The position numbers and the translations under genes were made by a program. A DNA stretch of 64,000 bases from Closterium sp. Naga37s-1. Lineage: Eukaryota; Streptophyta; Zygnematophyceae; Desmidiales; Closteriaceae. The stretch covers positions 558,001-622,000 of the forward strand of contig CANJKZ010000116.1 in the NCBI GenBank assembly GCA_947471745.1. The letters are read 5' to 3'. Shown here piece after piece: positions 31,894 through 43,155 of the stretch; position 1 is the first letter of the stretch; the number at the start of each line of letters is the position of its first letter. The notes beneath the pieces were generated by a model. That model searched no databases. It was given only the letters and a program-made list of their open reading frames with translations, and was not told the DNA's origin.

Positions 31894-34800
31894 TCACCCC
31901 CGCTTCTTCGCGAACTTGTGATCCTTGGGCATGGCAAGGTAGAAACCCTTGGACTCCAGTTCCTTCCCTGCAACCCTGCACTCGCACCAGGTGATGAGCA
32001 CATCCACTGCCTCGCGTGCGGCCATTTCGACGTGCCTGACATCATTGAACTGCGCCCCAAGCTCGTTCACGACGCCAGATACTATAGCGGTTGCGACCTC
32101 CTTCGGGTCCTCGTCTGCGGCATTCTCGCGGACGCGGCGTTTCTTCACAGCAGTGAGGACGAAACCGACAACCGGGGGGGAAGATTTTCCTGCGCGGACC
32201 AAAACAACCAGCATTTTGCGCGGCCACGTATCCAGAATCCGCTGCAACCTTGACGGTTGCCCCGTGCGACACTTCCCACACCATTGCAATTGCGCAACCG
32301 ACCGCGCCAGCGTAATCGGTCGGCTCAACATTGCCGATTTCCACCTCCTCTGATGCGGCCTCCTTCCCAACAACCGCGGCCCATGCGATCTCGTTGGTGA
32401 TGCTGGTTGGCGGCTGAGTGAGCCCTCAAAAGACCTTAAACATGTGATCCCACCTGCCATACAGTGGGCAAAACAAGCATAGACGCGGTAATATTATCTA
32501 TCGCAGACACGCGAAAACCATCCTCAAATGGGAGAACATGATCAAGATATCGCTTCCACACAAGGGGTGGTTAATCTCACTTGTCCTTGGTGGTCGTCAG
32601 GTTACGGAGCCACATCATGATGAAAAGGTCGGTGTGTAACTGCGCGGCCGCGGACAGGTCCGGACCCCACTGCCGGAGCTGCTTGCTATCAGGATAAGAC
32701 CGGGGTCGACCTACTGGTCGTACGGCATCAACGCGACCGTGGTAACATACTGCATGTCCTCGAGGGGGCCGTGCCCAAGCCAACGTTTTTTCCCACCCAA
32801 ATGCAGTTCGAAAACCTTGCCTGGGCCAACCCAGGGAGGGTCGCAAATGCCATATCCCCTACGCTTGGTGCCCGTTTCGCCGCCGATGACGCCGCCGATT
32901 TCGCCGCCTATCACGCCCGATGTGGCTCCATCGCTATAAACCTCGACTGCGGTTTCATCTCCTGACTCACCCCTGTTGTCTCCCGGCCCAACCCACATCA
33001 TCACGAGATCCTCCAGCTCTGCGTCCACATTGTCGTCATCGATGGTCACTGCGGGTGAGGGCGGCGGCTGCTTCTTGGCGCCCCTGCCGCGTTTCTCCGA
33101 CTTGGGCTCAACCGCGACTGGGATCGGCACTGCAGAAGCGCCCGCGCTAGGGCCATGCTGTCCTGTCGCGGCGGCACAAGGTGCAGGGGCGATCGGGGTG
33201 TCCGGTGCATCCGCCGACTTGTGTTTTGCATTGCCCGTTGCAGCCGGTTTTTCCTCCAACGGGCGCGGTTGCCTGCGCAGTGGCTGGTGGTTTTCGGCGT
33301 GGCATCAGCTGCGGGAATACAACGCGAACTAGAACCCGGTGGAGCAGGCTGCCCTGCACCACGCCCACCAGCGCCCCAGTTCTGCTTCAGCATGTCTTGC
33401 ACACTCGGGTTGCGAACCTCGGCCGCTGCCGCAGGACCTCTCTGACTCTTCGACTTACGTTGGTTATCTGCCCTCGAGGCCGCGACCCGCTTCCCATTGT
33501 CAGTGTCACCGGGTTCAGCCGTCTCGGTCGCGTGCGGCTCTTCCGCGTCCGCTCGAGGCGGCGCACTCCCTGAAACAAGGGCGATGAGCGTGTTCAGGGC
33601 GTGTGTGACCTCGCTAGTGGTGATGGCGCGCTCTGCAGTGGCGGAGACCGCGGACGACATGTTGTCGATCTTCCGCGACACTTCGTCTGTCAACTTCTTC
33701 TGCGCCCCTTCCATCGAGTCGGTCACCACCCCCTCCATCTTTCCCAACCTCGTGTCAATGCGATTCAGGACCAACGCCTCCTAGTTCCTTTGGTCCCGAA
33801 GGGCCGCCCTTTCCACCGCGAGCAGCTTCGCCTCCCTCTCCAGTGTCTGCGCCGCGTTCAGGGACTGCCGCTGCGCCTTCTCAACGACAGCCGCGAGCTC
33901 CTCATAACTTATTATCGCGATCCCACCATCGCGAGACTCAAGGCGCTTCTTCGGCTGGACAATCATGTGAGACTTTGACTCCAGCTCGCAGTCGAGTCGC
34001 AGAATCTCCTCAGCCAGCTTCTTTGATGGCAAAGCGGCCAGGGCCTCGAATTCTCGCGGACCACGAACAGGACTCTTGCCCCCGAACTCACCGGAGGAAC
34101 CCACGCTCCAAGCTCTGGGGGTCAGATGCTGTGCGAGCCGCCTGATGCTCTTTCCGGAGGTTGTGGGCCTACTGGCAGGCGCGGGCGCGACCACGGGAGC
34201 CTCACCCTCCTCCTCACCCGACGCTTCCAGCTCCACATCCCCATCGCGTTTGCTCTTCTCAGCCCCACCCTGAACATCAAACACATCCGTTGAGTCGTCC
34301 CCGACCACGACTTCCAGCCACATCGATCGACATCTCGCGCTTGCCAACTGGATCGCGTCCTCCAGCACCCTTACCTGCGATAACCTCTCCATCATCGTCA
34401 CCAAAGCGGACCGGCCCTCCAGCGAGCGCGAGTACCACGTGATCTGCAACCTGCGAACCCTTGGCATGCTGCATCTTCCCCGCACCACTACCGTGAGCAT
34501 CACCTCCTTGCTTGGGAAGACTCATCTTGACGCTCAAATTGAACGCGAGCTCCTCAGCGGTGCGGTACGCCTCGTGACGCAACGCGTTCAGGGTCCGAAC
34601 GTGAGGCCTCTGATATTGCGGCCCAGACTCTTGGGCAGCCACCTCGTCAAGGTCCTGGACGATCTTTTAAAAACGTGTACATGCTCGCGAGGCTGCAGCA
34701 TAAGCCCTTCCACAAGGCCGCGTCCTGAAAAAACAACACGGTATGTGTTAGAGCTCGCGGTCAGCACGAACACGTGAATAAACGAGCGCTTACCAGATCT

Positions 34801-35714
34801 AGGAGACGAGTAGGACCACCTAGCTGCCGGGACCTCTTGCACTGAATGGAGTCCTGCGCGAACGCCTTGTGAACGCGACCCTGAAACCACCTACACATTG
34901 TCGAGGTAGACACGTGAAAAAGGGGCTTGACATGGTACATGGTCAACACAGGAAACCAGAACGCGATACTTACTCGACAATCTCATCCATCGCGTCAAGA
35001 TGCTCCTCACCACCGGGTGGTACAGCAACGCGGACAAACCGCGTATCCCATACGTCGTCACTGCCAATCGACAGGTGGTCTGGGCAAAGGAGCAGGAGCA
35101 TGCTCGCGTTGGAGCCCGTCTTGTCGCCCAAGTTCCTGCAGTGTTGAACAATGACCGTGTTCACACGCACTGTCTGGAAAGCATGCCCAGGCCGTAGACG
35201 AGATACTCACTCGGACCAGATGCAAAACACAACCATACTGCACTCCATGCCGGCGAAAGCGTTGACCGCGTCATCACCACCCGCAACAATGTCCGCGACA
35301 ACGTTGGTCTTCACTATCTTGGTGCGCTCGTGCAACTCCTTTGACAGAGACTTCCGGACAACCACGCTGTGCGAGCAAAATACGAGCGAATTGTGAACAC
35401 GACCACGCTTTTTAATCGGAAAGGAACGCGAGCATACTTCCACACGGTCGTGGTACTCACATCACGACATAGCGGTCCTATGCATACACTGCTTGATCGT
35501 AAAATCCGCGTGGAGACGAGATGGAATAGGGTCTGACGCGACCATACCAGGTAACGAAGTCGAAGAAGGGGGCCGTAAACTGATGCTTATCATCGGACAG
35601 GCACCTCCACTGGTCCGGGGGAAGCTCCACGGTGGCGCCCGCAACAGAGATTATAGCCGAAAAGGACGCGGCCGCTTTAGAACCGGATCTCGATGCCTTC
35701 AGCTCGCGAGCCAT
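31894..35714 (-). CDS. Unrecognised multi-exon gene convergent with the recombinase
   Basis: I do not recognise this family. From ATG 35,712-35,714 (MARELKASRSGSKAAASFSA) several short exons with good GT..AG borders follow on the reverse strand: about 35,366-35,211 (VVVRKSLSKELHERTKIVKT), 35,135-34,974 (GDKTGSNASMLLLLCPDHLS) and about 34,890-34,800 (RWFQGRVHKAFAQDSIQCKR). Longer open stretches then run to about 33,781 (coiled-coil-like EELAAVVEKAQRQSLNAAQT), 33,774-32,711 (basic and acidic low-complexity, GVIGGEIGGVIGGETG) and 32,460-31,894 (ending HKFAKKRG). At least one single-base frame change is likely near 34,680. Exon lengths and composition resemble the recombinase gene it faces, so both may belong to one mobile unit. 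The 3' exon set is uncertain and could be more than one gene. Confidence 0.45.
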
Positions 35715-36466
35715 GACGGGCCCGCCTTCTAGTTTGATCAGAGGGGCGAGGAAGCGAGGATAACTAACCGTGAAGTCCTACAATGCGAACGCGGTACTAC
35801 TGGTACTGCAGGCTACATGCGAGCTAACGCGGGCACAAGAGGGTCAGGAGGCTAGGTGGGGGCGGAGAGCTGAAACAAATAATATATCTGAAGTTGGAGG
35901 ATGAAAATGAGCACCAGCAACCCTGGTCGAGAACCTAAGAGGGGGCTGGGGTGCAGCAGGAATGGGGCCGCGCGGTCACCCTGCGCGTGCATGGGAACCC
36001 GTGGAACCTGTTCGGGCCTGTCAAGGGGGACGTCCCCCCCGTCATGCATGCGAGTGTAACCACGTCCCGCCAGGTAGCACGCAACCCGCGAACACCATGC
36101 ATTTGGTAGAAAATTGATGTTCATGAATTTATTCAAGTCTAGTGCAAAGTTGCCACATTATATCTAATGACGAGCCAGTAATATGCAGGTGCAATCCCCC
36201 GTATGTTGTGTAATTATAGTGTGATATATGTTGGGCCACAACGAGGTACTTGAAACACCGAAGCCAAGCCTCGCATGGAGGCCGATGCAAAACATACAAA
36301 CAAGAGAAAATGTATTCACAAGTCCTACGAATGGTGCAGAGGGCACACGCGCACCATAAAAAGGGAAAACAAATTTACAATGAAATAAATAACACCAGTC
36401 CACCTTTCAACAGGTGCAAGAGGTGTGGGTGGGGTGAAGGTCACTTCACGTCCGTGCTGACTCATG
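35715..36466. other. Spacer upstream of the unknown gene and 3' of GH31
   Basis: No gene or repeat is identified. It contains the likely promoter of the reverse-strand gene starting at 35,714 and the 3' flank of the GH31 gene. Confidence 0.4.
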
Positions 36467-39400
36467 TCAGCATTTCACTGTCTGTGTCGCTGAGCCCTCT
36501 GCAAGAGCGTCACTGTCAGCAATCACCAGCGATGCGTCTTCTATCCGAACAGGCACCGGCAACATTGCACGTGCATGCTCTGCCGCCTTCTGCCCCTCCT
36601 CCATTCTTGGTGACACAATGTCGGTCGGCACGACTCGGCAGTATATGGGGATGATGTGCAGAGGTGCTTCCACATCCTCCAGCCAGGTGGGGCCCTCAAA
36701 CGTGTTGGACGGGTTCAGCAGCTCGCACCATGTGCCTCTGGTGAAAGGGTGACAGGGGGAGGACAGAAGAAAGATTGAGCAAATTGGGGTAGTGGTGAGT
36801 TGTTCACCTATCAATGAGAGTGCTAGGGAAAGGGAGCGGGGGGGAGAAGTCTAGAGGGGTTAGCATAGCAGGGAGGATGGAGAAGAGAAGATGCGCTTTC
36901 AATCAACTCACTTGGGGAGGTAGACGTCGCGCTTCTTCTGCCCCTTGACCACCACGGGGGCCACTATGATGTCATCGCCTATCGCAAACTGATCGTCTAT
37001 GGGGAAGGTCTGGGGGGTGAGAGGGGATGGATGAGGAGAGGGAAGCAGATGGAAGCGAGGGTTAGAGGAACAAGAAGATCCTGAAAATGAGAACAAGCAG
37101 GGGCTCATGCATAGATGCTCAAGATCCGTAAGACTTCTCTAAAAGAATGCAGGTGTGCTGCGCAGATGAGCCCAGCACGTGTGGTGAAACGAGGTGCGGT
37201 GAGGTAAGGTGAGGCGAGGTGAGGTGGCGGCATGCACCTCAGCATCGTCAGGGTCGAGCCACCACATGGGGCGGCACACGGGGGCGAGGGCCTTGGAGCA
37301 TGCATCCTCCATGAGGCTGAATATGGTGCCCGCTAGCTTCTCCCTTAGCTGCTCTCGTTGCAATGGCAGGGAGGGGAGGAAGGGGAGGGTAGGGGAGGGC
37401 GAGGGGGGGAGACGAGGGCGAGGGGGGGAGACGAGGGCGAAAAAGTTGGTCTACAGACACCACAGCCATGAACCATGAAAGAGAAGATGGTGTGTGCAAG
37501 CCTCCCACTCTCACTCGCACCCATCCCAGGCCCCACCACCCCACTCAAGCACAATACTACTTTCACCCTCACCAACCCCTGCCTCCAGTCTCCCCCCCCC
37601 CTCACCTCGAGCACAGCCTTGCAGAGCCTGTCGGCCTCCTTGCTGAGGTCCCAGGGGGCGATGGAGAACTGCATGGCCGGCATGAGCGCGTTCGCCTGCG
37701 CCCACCGCACCAGCAGCTCCACGTCCGGCTTGTTGCCAAAGTACGCATTGCCCCCCACCATGTCGGGTAAACAGAACGGGTACCCTAGTATCCCAGAGGT
37801 CAGCAGTGTGGGAATCACACTCCTTAGCCCGTTGCCTGAGCTCCACGTGGAAAACCGATCCCCCATTCTGGTTAACAGCGGCACGCTGCTGGTCTTGTGC
37901 CCCGTCCGCACCTCGGCGTAACTGAACTGAGATGCCACCTCCTGGACGTACAGCCTTGTGTATTCCACGGGGGTGACGATCGGCTTGTGCGTGACGAAGT
38001 GCGGCGGGAGGAAGCAGGGCTCGCCCGCGTCGAACTTAAAGCCGTCGATGAGGTAGTCGGCCTGCAGGCGCTTGAGGCGGCCCACGAACCAGGCCACTGC
38101 TTCGGGGTTGGTCACGTCGAGCGCTGCTGCTGGCACGGGCTGCCACCACTTGAAGAAGCCCGGCTTGAGACCCTTGGTGGCCGGGGCGCTGGATGAAATG
38201 AAGTAGCCTCTGAGGGGTCGGGGGAGGGGTGGACGGTGGTAGAGAGACGTGTGAGAACACAAGTCGGGATGACAAATGGTATGGATGAAACAACTCAAAC
38301 AGAGGGGCTGCAAGGTGTGACTTGCTCAGGAGCACGGGTACTGGAACTTACTTGGGCGCTCCTTCCTGGTAGGCAGCGGAAGCTTCCTCCACGAAGGGCA
38401 TGATCCAGAGCGTCACCTTAAAGCCCAATGCGTGCAGCATTTCCACCATAGCCTGCGGAGGGAGAGCGCAGAGGAGAGAGATAGGAGCACACAGTGGAGA
38501 GGAGGAGGATAATTATGAGAGGGACACGAGAGGCGCATTGGGTATCTAAGGGGGACAGTCATGCAAGCAGGCAATCATGCAAGCAAGCAATCATGCAAGC
38601 AAGCAATCATGCAAGCAGGCAATCATGCAAGCAGGCAATCATGCAAGCAGGCAATCATGCAACCAAGCAGAGCAGCAGCACACTTCAGACCACCACACGG
38701 CTCCTGCTCACCTTGGGGTTGGGGAACTTGACAGGGTCGAAGTCAAAGTCCCCATACTTGGTCTGCCATTTATCATCAATCTCCATGACGGACCGGGACA
38801 GCCCGCGCCCCACGATCTCATGGGCGAATTGCTCCACCTTGGCCTGCGTCACGTTGGCATGGTACCGCGCCCACGTCGTCCAGATCGGCGCATCCACCAT
38901 CTCCCGCGGGGGGGGGTTGGCCGGGCGGGGAAGGGTCTCGAGCGCGGCCTCGGCTGCCTGTTTCACGTTGGCTGTGGCGCAGAGAGCGAACTGGAGACTC
39001 AGGCGCTGGTCTGAAAGGGTGATGGGGGGGTTGTGAGGGATGAGAAGGTGAGGGGTGAGGGGATGAGAGGGCAACGGTCCTAATCCACATGTGCCCAGAT
39101 TTGCCCAGATCTGCCCAGATTTGCCCAGATTTGCCCAGATCTGCCCAGATTTGCCCAGATTTGCCCAGATTTGCCCAGATTTGCCCAGATCTGCCCAGAT
39201 TTGCCTGGAGGCACCCAGGGAAGGTGAATATACAAGCCACTATACAAAGCTCACCTTTGTCCTGCTCCTCCTTCCAGAGCGCAGGCATCCAGTCCCTCAG
39301 CGGGTGCAGCATCTCCACTGTGCGGTAGCTCGCCCGCGCCTGCAGGCGCAGCATGCCGTCCCCCGTACCGTTCTCCACCGCTGGCAGCGACTCGCGCGCC

Positions 39401-41125
39401 AGGTTCTGCACGCCCGTGCCCCAGGAGCGCTGGATCCACCCGTCATGTGGGCCCACTTGGGGCGCGTTCAGCCCCACGTGCAGGAAGGGCGTGTCCGGAT
39501 TGGCCAGCACGAGCAGCCCACGTGAGGTCATCCATTGCGCGGCGAGCAACGTGTTGTTGCCGTTTGGGCCGTTGTCAAAGGGGAAAAAGGGACCCATCTC
39601 GAACTGGCCGCGGTTGAGCGGCCAGTGCTGGCGCATGTAGTGGCCCCCGCCGAACCAGTACCCCGCTGTGCGCATGTCCAGCTCCACCTCCGCCATCCCG
39701 CGCGCCTCCTGCTCCGCGTGCTGCGCCACGCTGAACTCGCACACGAACCCGCATGCCAGCTTCTGTTAGAGGGGGTGCATGTATGGGGGTGGGCACAGAA
39801 GGGAGGGATGAGCAGGGGATTGAACAGTGAAGGATACGTAATGCCCGTGTCACTGGGCAGGAGGGGTGGGAGCGTGGTAAGCTAACCCTGTTTCAGAAGG
39901 TAAGGTCCTCACCTTGGCCCAGGAGGGGTGGGCGGCTCACCTTGGCCCAGGAGGGGTCGGAGGCGGGGTTGCCGTGGTCGCGGTCGAACGGCAGCGCCGC
40001 CAGATCGCCCTTCTCCACGCCCGCGGGGTTCGCCGCCACCACGCGCAGCGCAGAGCCGTTGATCCACTTCAGTTGGACGGCCCCGATCGACTCGTCCAGC
40101 ACGGTGATCTCGCACGACTCGATGTAGTCACGGCAGGTGTCCGGGAGGGAAACTCTCCCCGCGGTGATGAGTATAGGCACGCCGTCCTTCACGCGCCGCA
40201 GCTCCATCAGCCCGTCCGCGCGCAGCCGCAGATGCTCCGCTCCGTTAAAGATGTCCACTCTGCCCGGATGCACTTTAACGCGTACACGCTCGTCCAGGCC
40301 GGACAGGCTGCCGGTGCTGCTCACGCGGCTGAACCCTCCCTCGCAGCTCACATCGTCCCCGCTGCTGCTGATGCTGCTGCTGAGACTCACTGCGTCGTAC
40401 AGCCGCTCCTCTTCCTCATCCTCCTCGTCTTCTGTAAAGTAAGGCGCGTTGTCAGCACCGCCAACAACGCCGCCAGGAGCGGGGAAAAGCAGGGAGGGGG
40501 AGGAGAGCACGTTGATATCAGCGTAGGGAGTCAGGAGACCACCTAGTGAATTAGCTAGGCCCCAAAGCCCGCCGTTGGTGTTGCTGCTGCTGCCTTGGGG
40601 CTTATCGGTCGGTACTGCCACGGCTTTCAAGGGCTTACCGGTTCCGCACACGTTGCACGGCCCGCGCTTGGCTGACCGCCGTCTGGCCGATCCGTTGGGA
40701 CCGTTTGAGCCTTCATGATGACGTCGTCCAGCTGGCAGCAGGCCCGCCACGTGGCAGTCGCATTCGAGGACGGTGACGGATTGCTTGCTGGTAACGGGTT
40801 TGTCTTCTAGCGAGGTAGAAGCTGTAGCGTCGGCGAGTATAGTGTATATCGGGTACGGAGGCGGCTTCCGTTGCGTCCTGCCGCCGTAGTATTGCTTCAG
40901 GGCCGGTCCGAAGATTAGTCTCTTGGACGGCCGGCAAGTGAGCGAGCCACGTGAGGCAAGAGTCGACGGCTGATTGGAGGCGAGCCGAAGCGTGCAGCTC
41001 GGACGGCATGTCACGGACGCGCACGCTGACGTCATCCGTCCCGGCCCGCGTTTGCTTGAGCAGTTGACGCAGGCCCGTGTGAGGTTGGTAACACCGGGAG
41101 CGCGAATGGCGGCCGATATCGCCAT
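36467..41125 (-). CDS. GH31 glycosidase, MYORG-like, eight exons, likely plastid-targeted
   Basis: GH31 enzymes are retaining alpha-glycosidases; MYORG relatives act on alpha-galactosides. Eight exons splice in frame: 41,125-39,941, 39,762-39,255, 39,010-38,712, 38,452-38,352, 38,209-37,606, 37,348-37,238, 37,009-36,912 and 36,737-36,467, giving 1058 residues. The first 70 residues (MAISAAIRAPGVTNLTRACV, rich in Ser, Thr, Arg) look like a chloroplast transit peptide. An Asp/Glu-rich segment (TEDEEDEEEERL) precedes the beta-sandwich domain. Catalytic marks: YLIDGFKFDAGE with the nucleophile Asp (exon 5), RMGDRFSTWSS with the likely acid/base Asp, and LGYPFCLPDMVGGNAYF. FAIGDDIIVAPVVVKGQKK and RDVYLPKGTWCELL mark the C-terminal sheet. 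The gene looks intact. Exon 1 has a second donor 28 bp downstream that would break the frame. Confidence 0.9.
38560..38665 (+). repeat. AATCATGCAAGCAGGC array in a GH31 intron
   Basis: About six copies of a 16-bp unit, AATCATGCAAGCAGGC, in the intron between exons 3 and 4. Confidence 0.9.
39089..39210 (+). repeat. TTTGCCCAGA array in a GH31 intron
   Basis: About twelve copies of the 10-bp unit TTTGCCCAGA/TCTGCCCAGA in the intron between exons 2 and 3. Each unit contains CAG, the acceptor-type trinucleotide, on the forward strand only; the gene runs on the reverse strand. Confidence 0.9.
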
Positions 41126-42987
41126 GGCGGATTCGAGGGAGGGAGCTGAACAGGAGATCTGCGAAAAAGTGGCGGAGAGAATAGGTGCTGCTAAGAAATC
41201 TAACGATAATAAAGTGCTAGCGATATTAGTGAAGTCCGTGTCCTCTTGAGTAGGACGACGGTCTAAAGCTGATTCTCGACTTGGCGCCAGATTGGAACAC
41301 GGAATGATACGATCGCTGAATGCTTGGAGAGAACTTGATCATTGGTTAACGGAGATAGAACGGGAAATACGGGAACAGAAGCCATGATCATACGAATTTA
41401 TGAACCAAGCTGATCGATCACAATGGTTGTTGAATGCCGTGCAAGTGCCGATTCGAAAAGTATCAGTGAGTTAGTGTTGGTCGTGCAGCTGCTCTTACGG
41501 CTTCTGAGGCCGAGAATCAACGGAGGAGTGGTCCGTGGCGGCTCGCCAGCGCGTCAGTGGAAGCTGCGAATGGTGGGAGAACCATTCAAGCCGCCATAGG
41601 CACACGCCGAGTCCGTCAGAACCACTCCTGGAGAAAAGGTGTTCATCAGCTGTTGGACATTTGACATCAGCCCGACCTCTTATGTCATCAGCTGGCTCAA
41701 GGATTGAGTCACGGCGAGAGAGGGAGGGAGGAGGGAGGAAACGGTGGAGTTGAGTGAGTTGAGGGAGGAGAAGGGAGGGGGCTCCAGTGGATAGAATGGA
41801 GCGGAATTGCCGAAGGTCTGACCGCTGCTGACATCGATGCTGACGTAAAGCCGCGTCATGCCTCGATATCGCCACCTCAATTGCTCCGGGACCTCGAGAG
41901 CTCCAGCGTGCCTGCAGTGGCGGACGTGGCCTAGAGGGTTGTTAGGATGAGGGTGAGCTTGCCAGCTGGCGCGGTCTGGTTTGTTCCTTTCGGTTTTCGG
42001 TCGCCTTGGGTTGGGAGGGACTCCAATTGTCGAGTTGAATTGGGGATAGGGGCACATAATCTCGCAGACGTGCCCTGGAGTGGTTCTCCCCCAAGCCAAT
42101 GTGTGTGGTGGTGGTGAATTGATCAGTTTGTGGTCGGCCAATCAGGATCCCCGAATGAACCACACTGAAATTCTCCGGCCCGAATCAAAACGTTGGAAAC
42201 TGAGAGGGCTGATCGCACCGCGTTTTCAGTGACCAGTAAAAACCAAAAGATCATCCACATGTACCTGCACTGTACATCTCGAATGCAAGCTAGGCCGCGG
42301 TGAACGACGCAACTCAGCGTCAGGGAAGCGATACTCCAGTCCAGCGTGTATCAGATGTGCTGGCAGCTGACACATTTCGACTATATTGCGGGGAAAAGAC
42401 ACCATCAACTCCCTGAAATATCTTCCAAGCTGCAAAACTCTCCCACAGCATGAAGTGTTGAAATAGTTGTGTTGTGTACGTTAGTGCATGATTCTCACTT
42501 ACATGTACAAAATTCTAAGCTAGTGCATGATTCTCCCTAAAAGAATGGGAAACTTCAATTTTTGCTCAATACTCCACATGTTTATGTCTGACCTGTATCC
42601 CTAGATGCCCCTCGCCAAGGAAAACATGCTCTTTAGCATGTGGTTTAACAGGTGGTTATTTTATTTCAAAATGCATCATTCGGGATATCAAACATTGGCA
42701 CAAGATGTCAATAAACTGCTCAGTGCATGCTTGTGCTGGAGCACAGACTGAGCCACACGCTAACCACAAAATACAACCTATACCCCCTACGCAAATAGCT
42801 GCAAAATTGTCGTCACACCACACACAAGAAAAAACAACAAAAAAGGAAGTGTACTGTCTGACCTAGTATTGTACTGCCACTCTACAGGGCAGGTGCTTGC
42901 TAAGGTCTCTACAAGCCAAGTCAAGCGACACACACTACAAAACAGACGTTAGAGAAGCCAGGGCAGCAAGAAACTGGCTCTGTCTCC
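41126..42987. other. Spacer with a faint retroelement trace
   Basis: No host gene is seen. A reverse-strand frame near 42,226-42,435 ends VQVHVDDLLVFTGH, which resembles the reverse transcriptase catalytic box of an LTR element; it is an isolated old fragment if real. 42,440-42,900 is AT-rich. Confidence 0.4.
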
Positions 42988-43123
42988 CTATGCGTTGTCA
43001 ACGGACGATGTGGCGGTGCTGGTGGCGGTGCTGGGGGTGGGCTTGGGGGGCGAGGGTGGTGCAGGTGCTGCCTCAATCGCTGCCGGGGTGGAAGGGGAGG
43101 CTGGTGACTCAACAGCTGACTCT

Positions 43124-43155
<32 letters not shown>

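Noticed and set aside
42226-42435. Isolated reverse transcriptase fragment
   Set aside because: Only VQVHVDDLLVF is convincing; too short to assign to a family or give ends.
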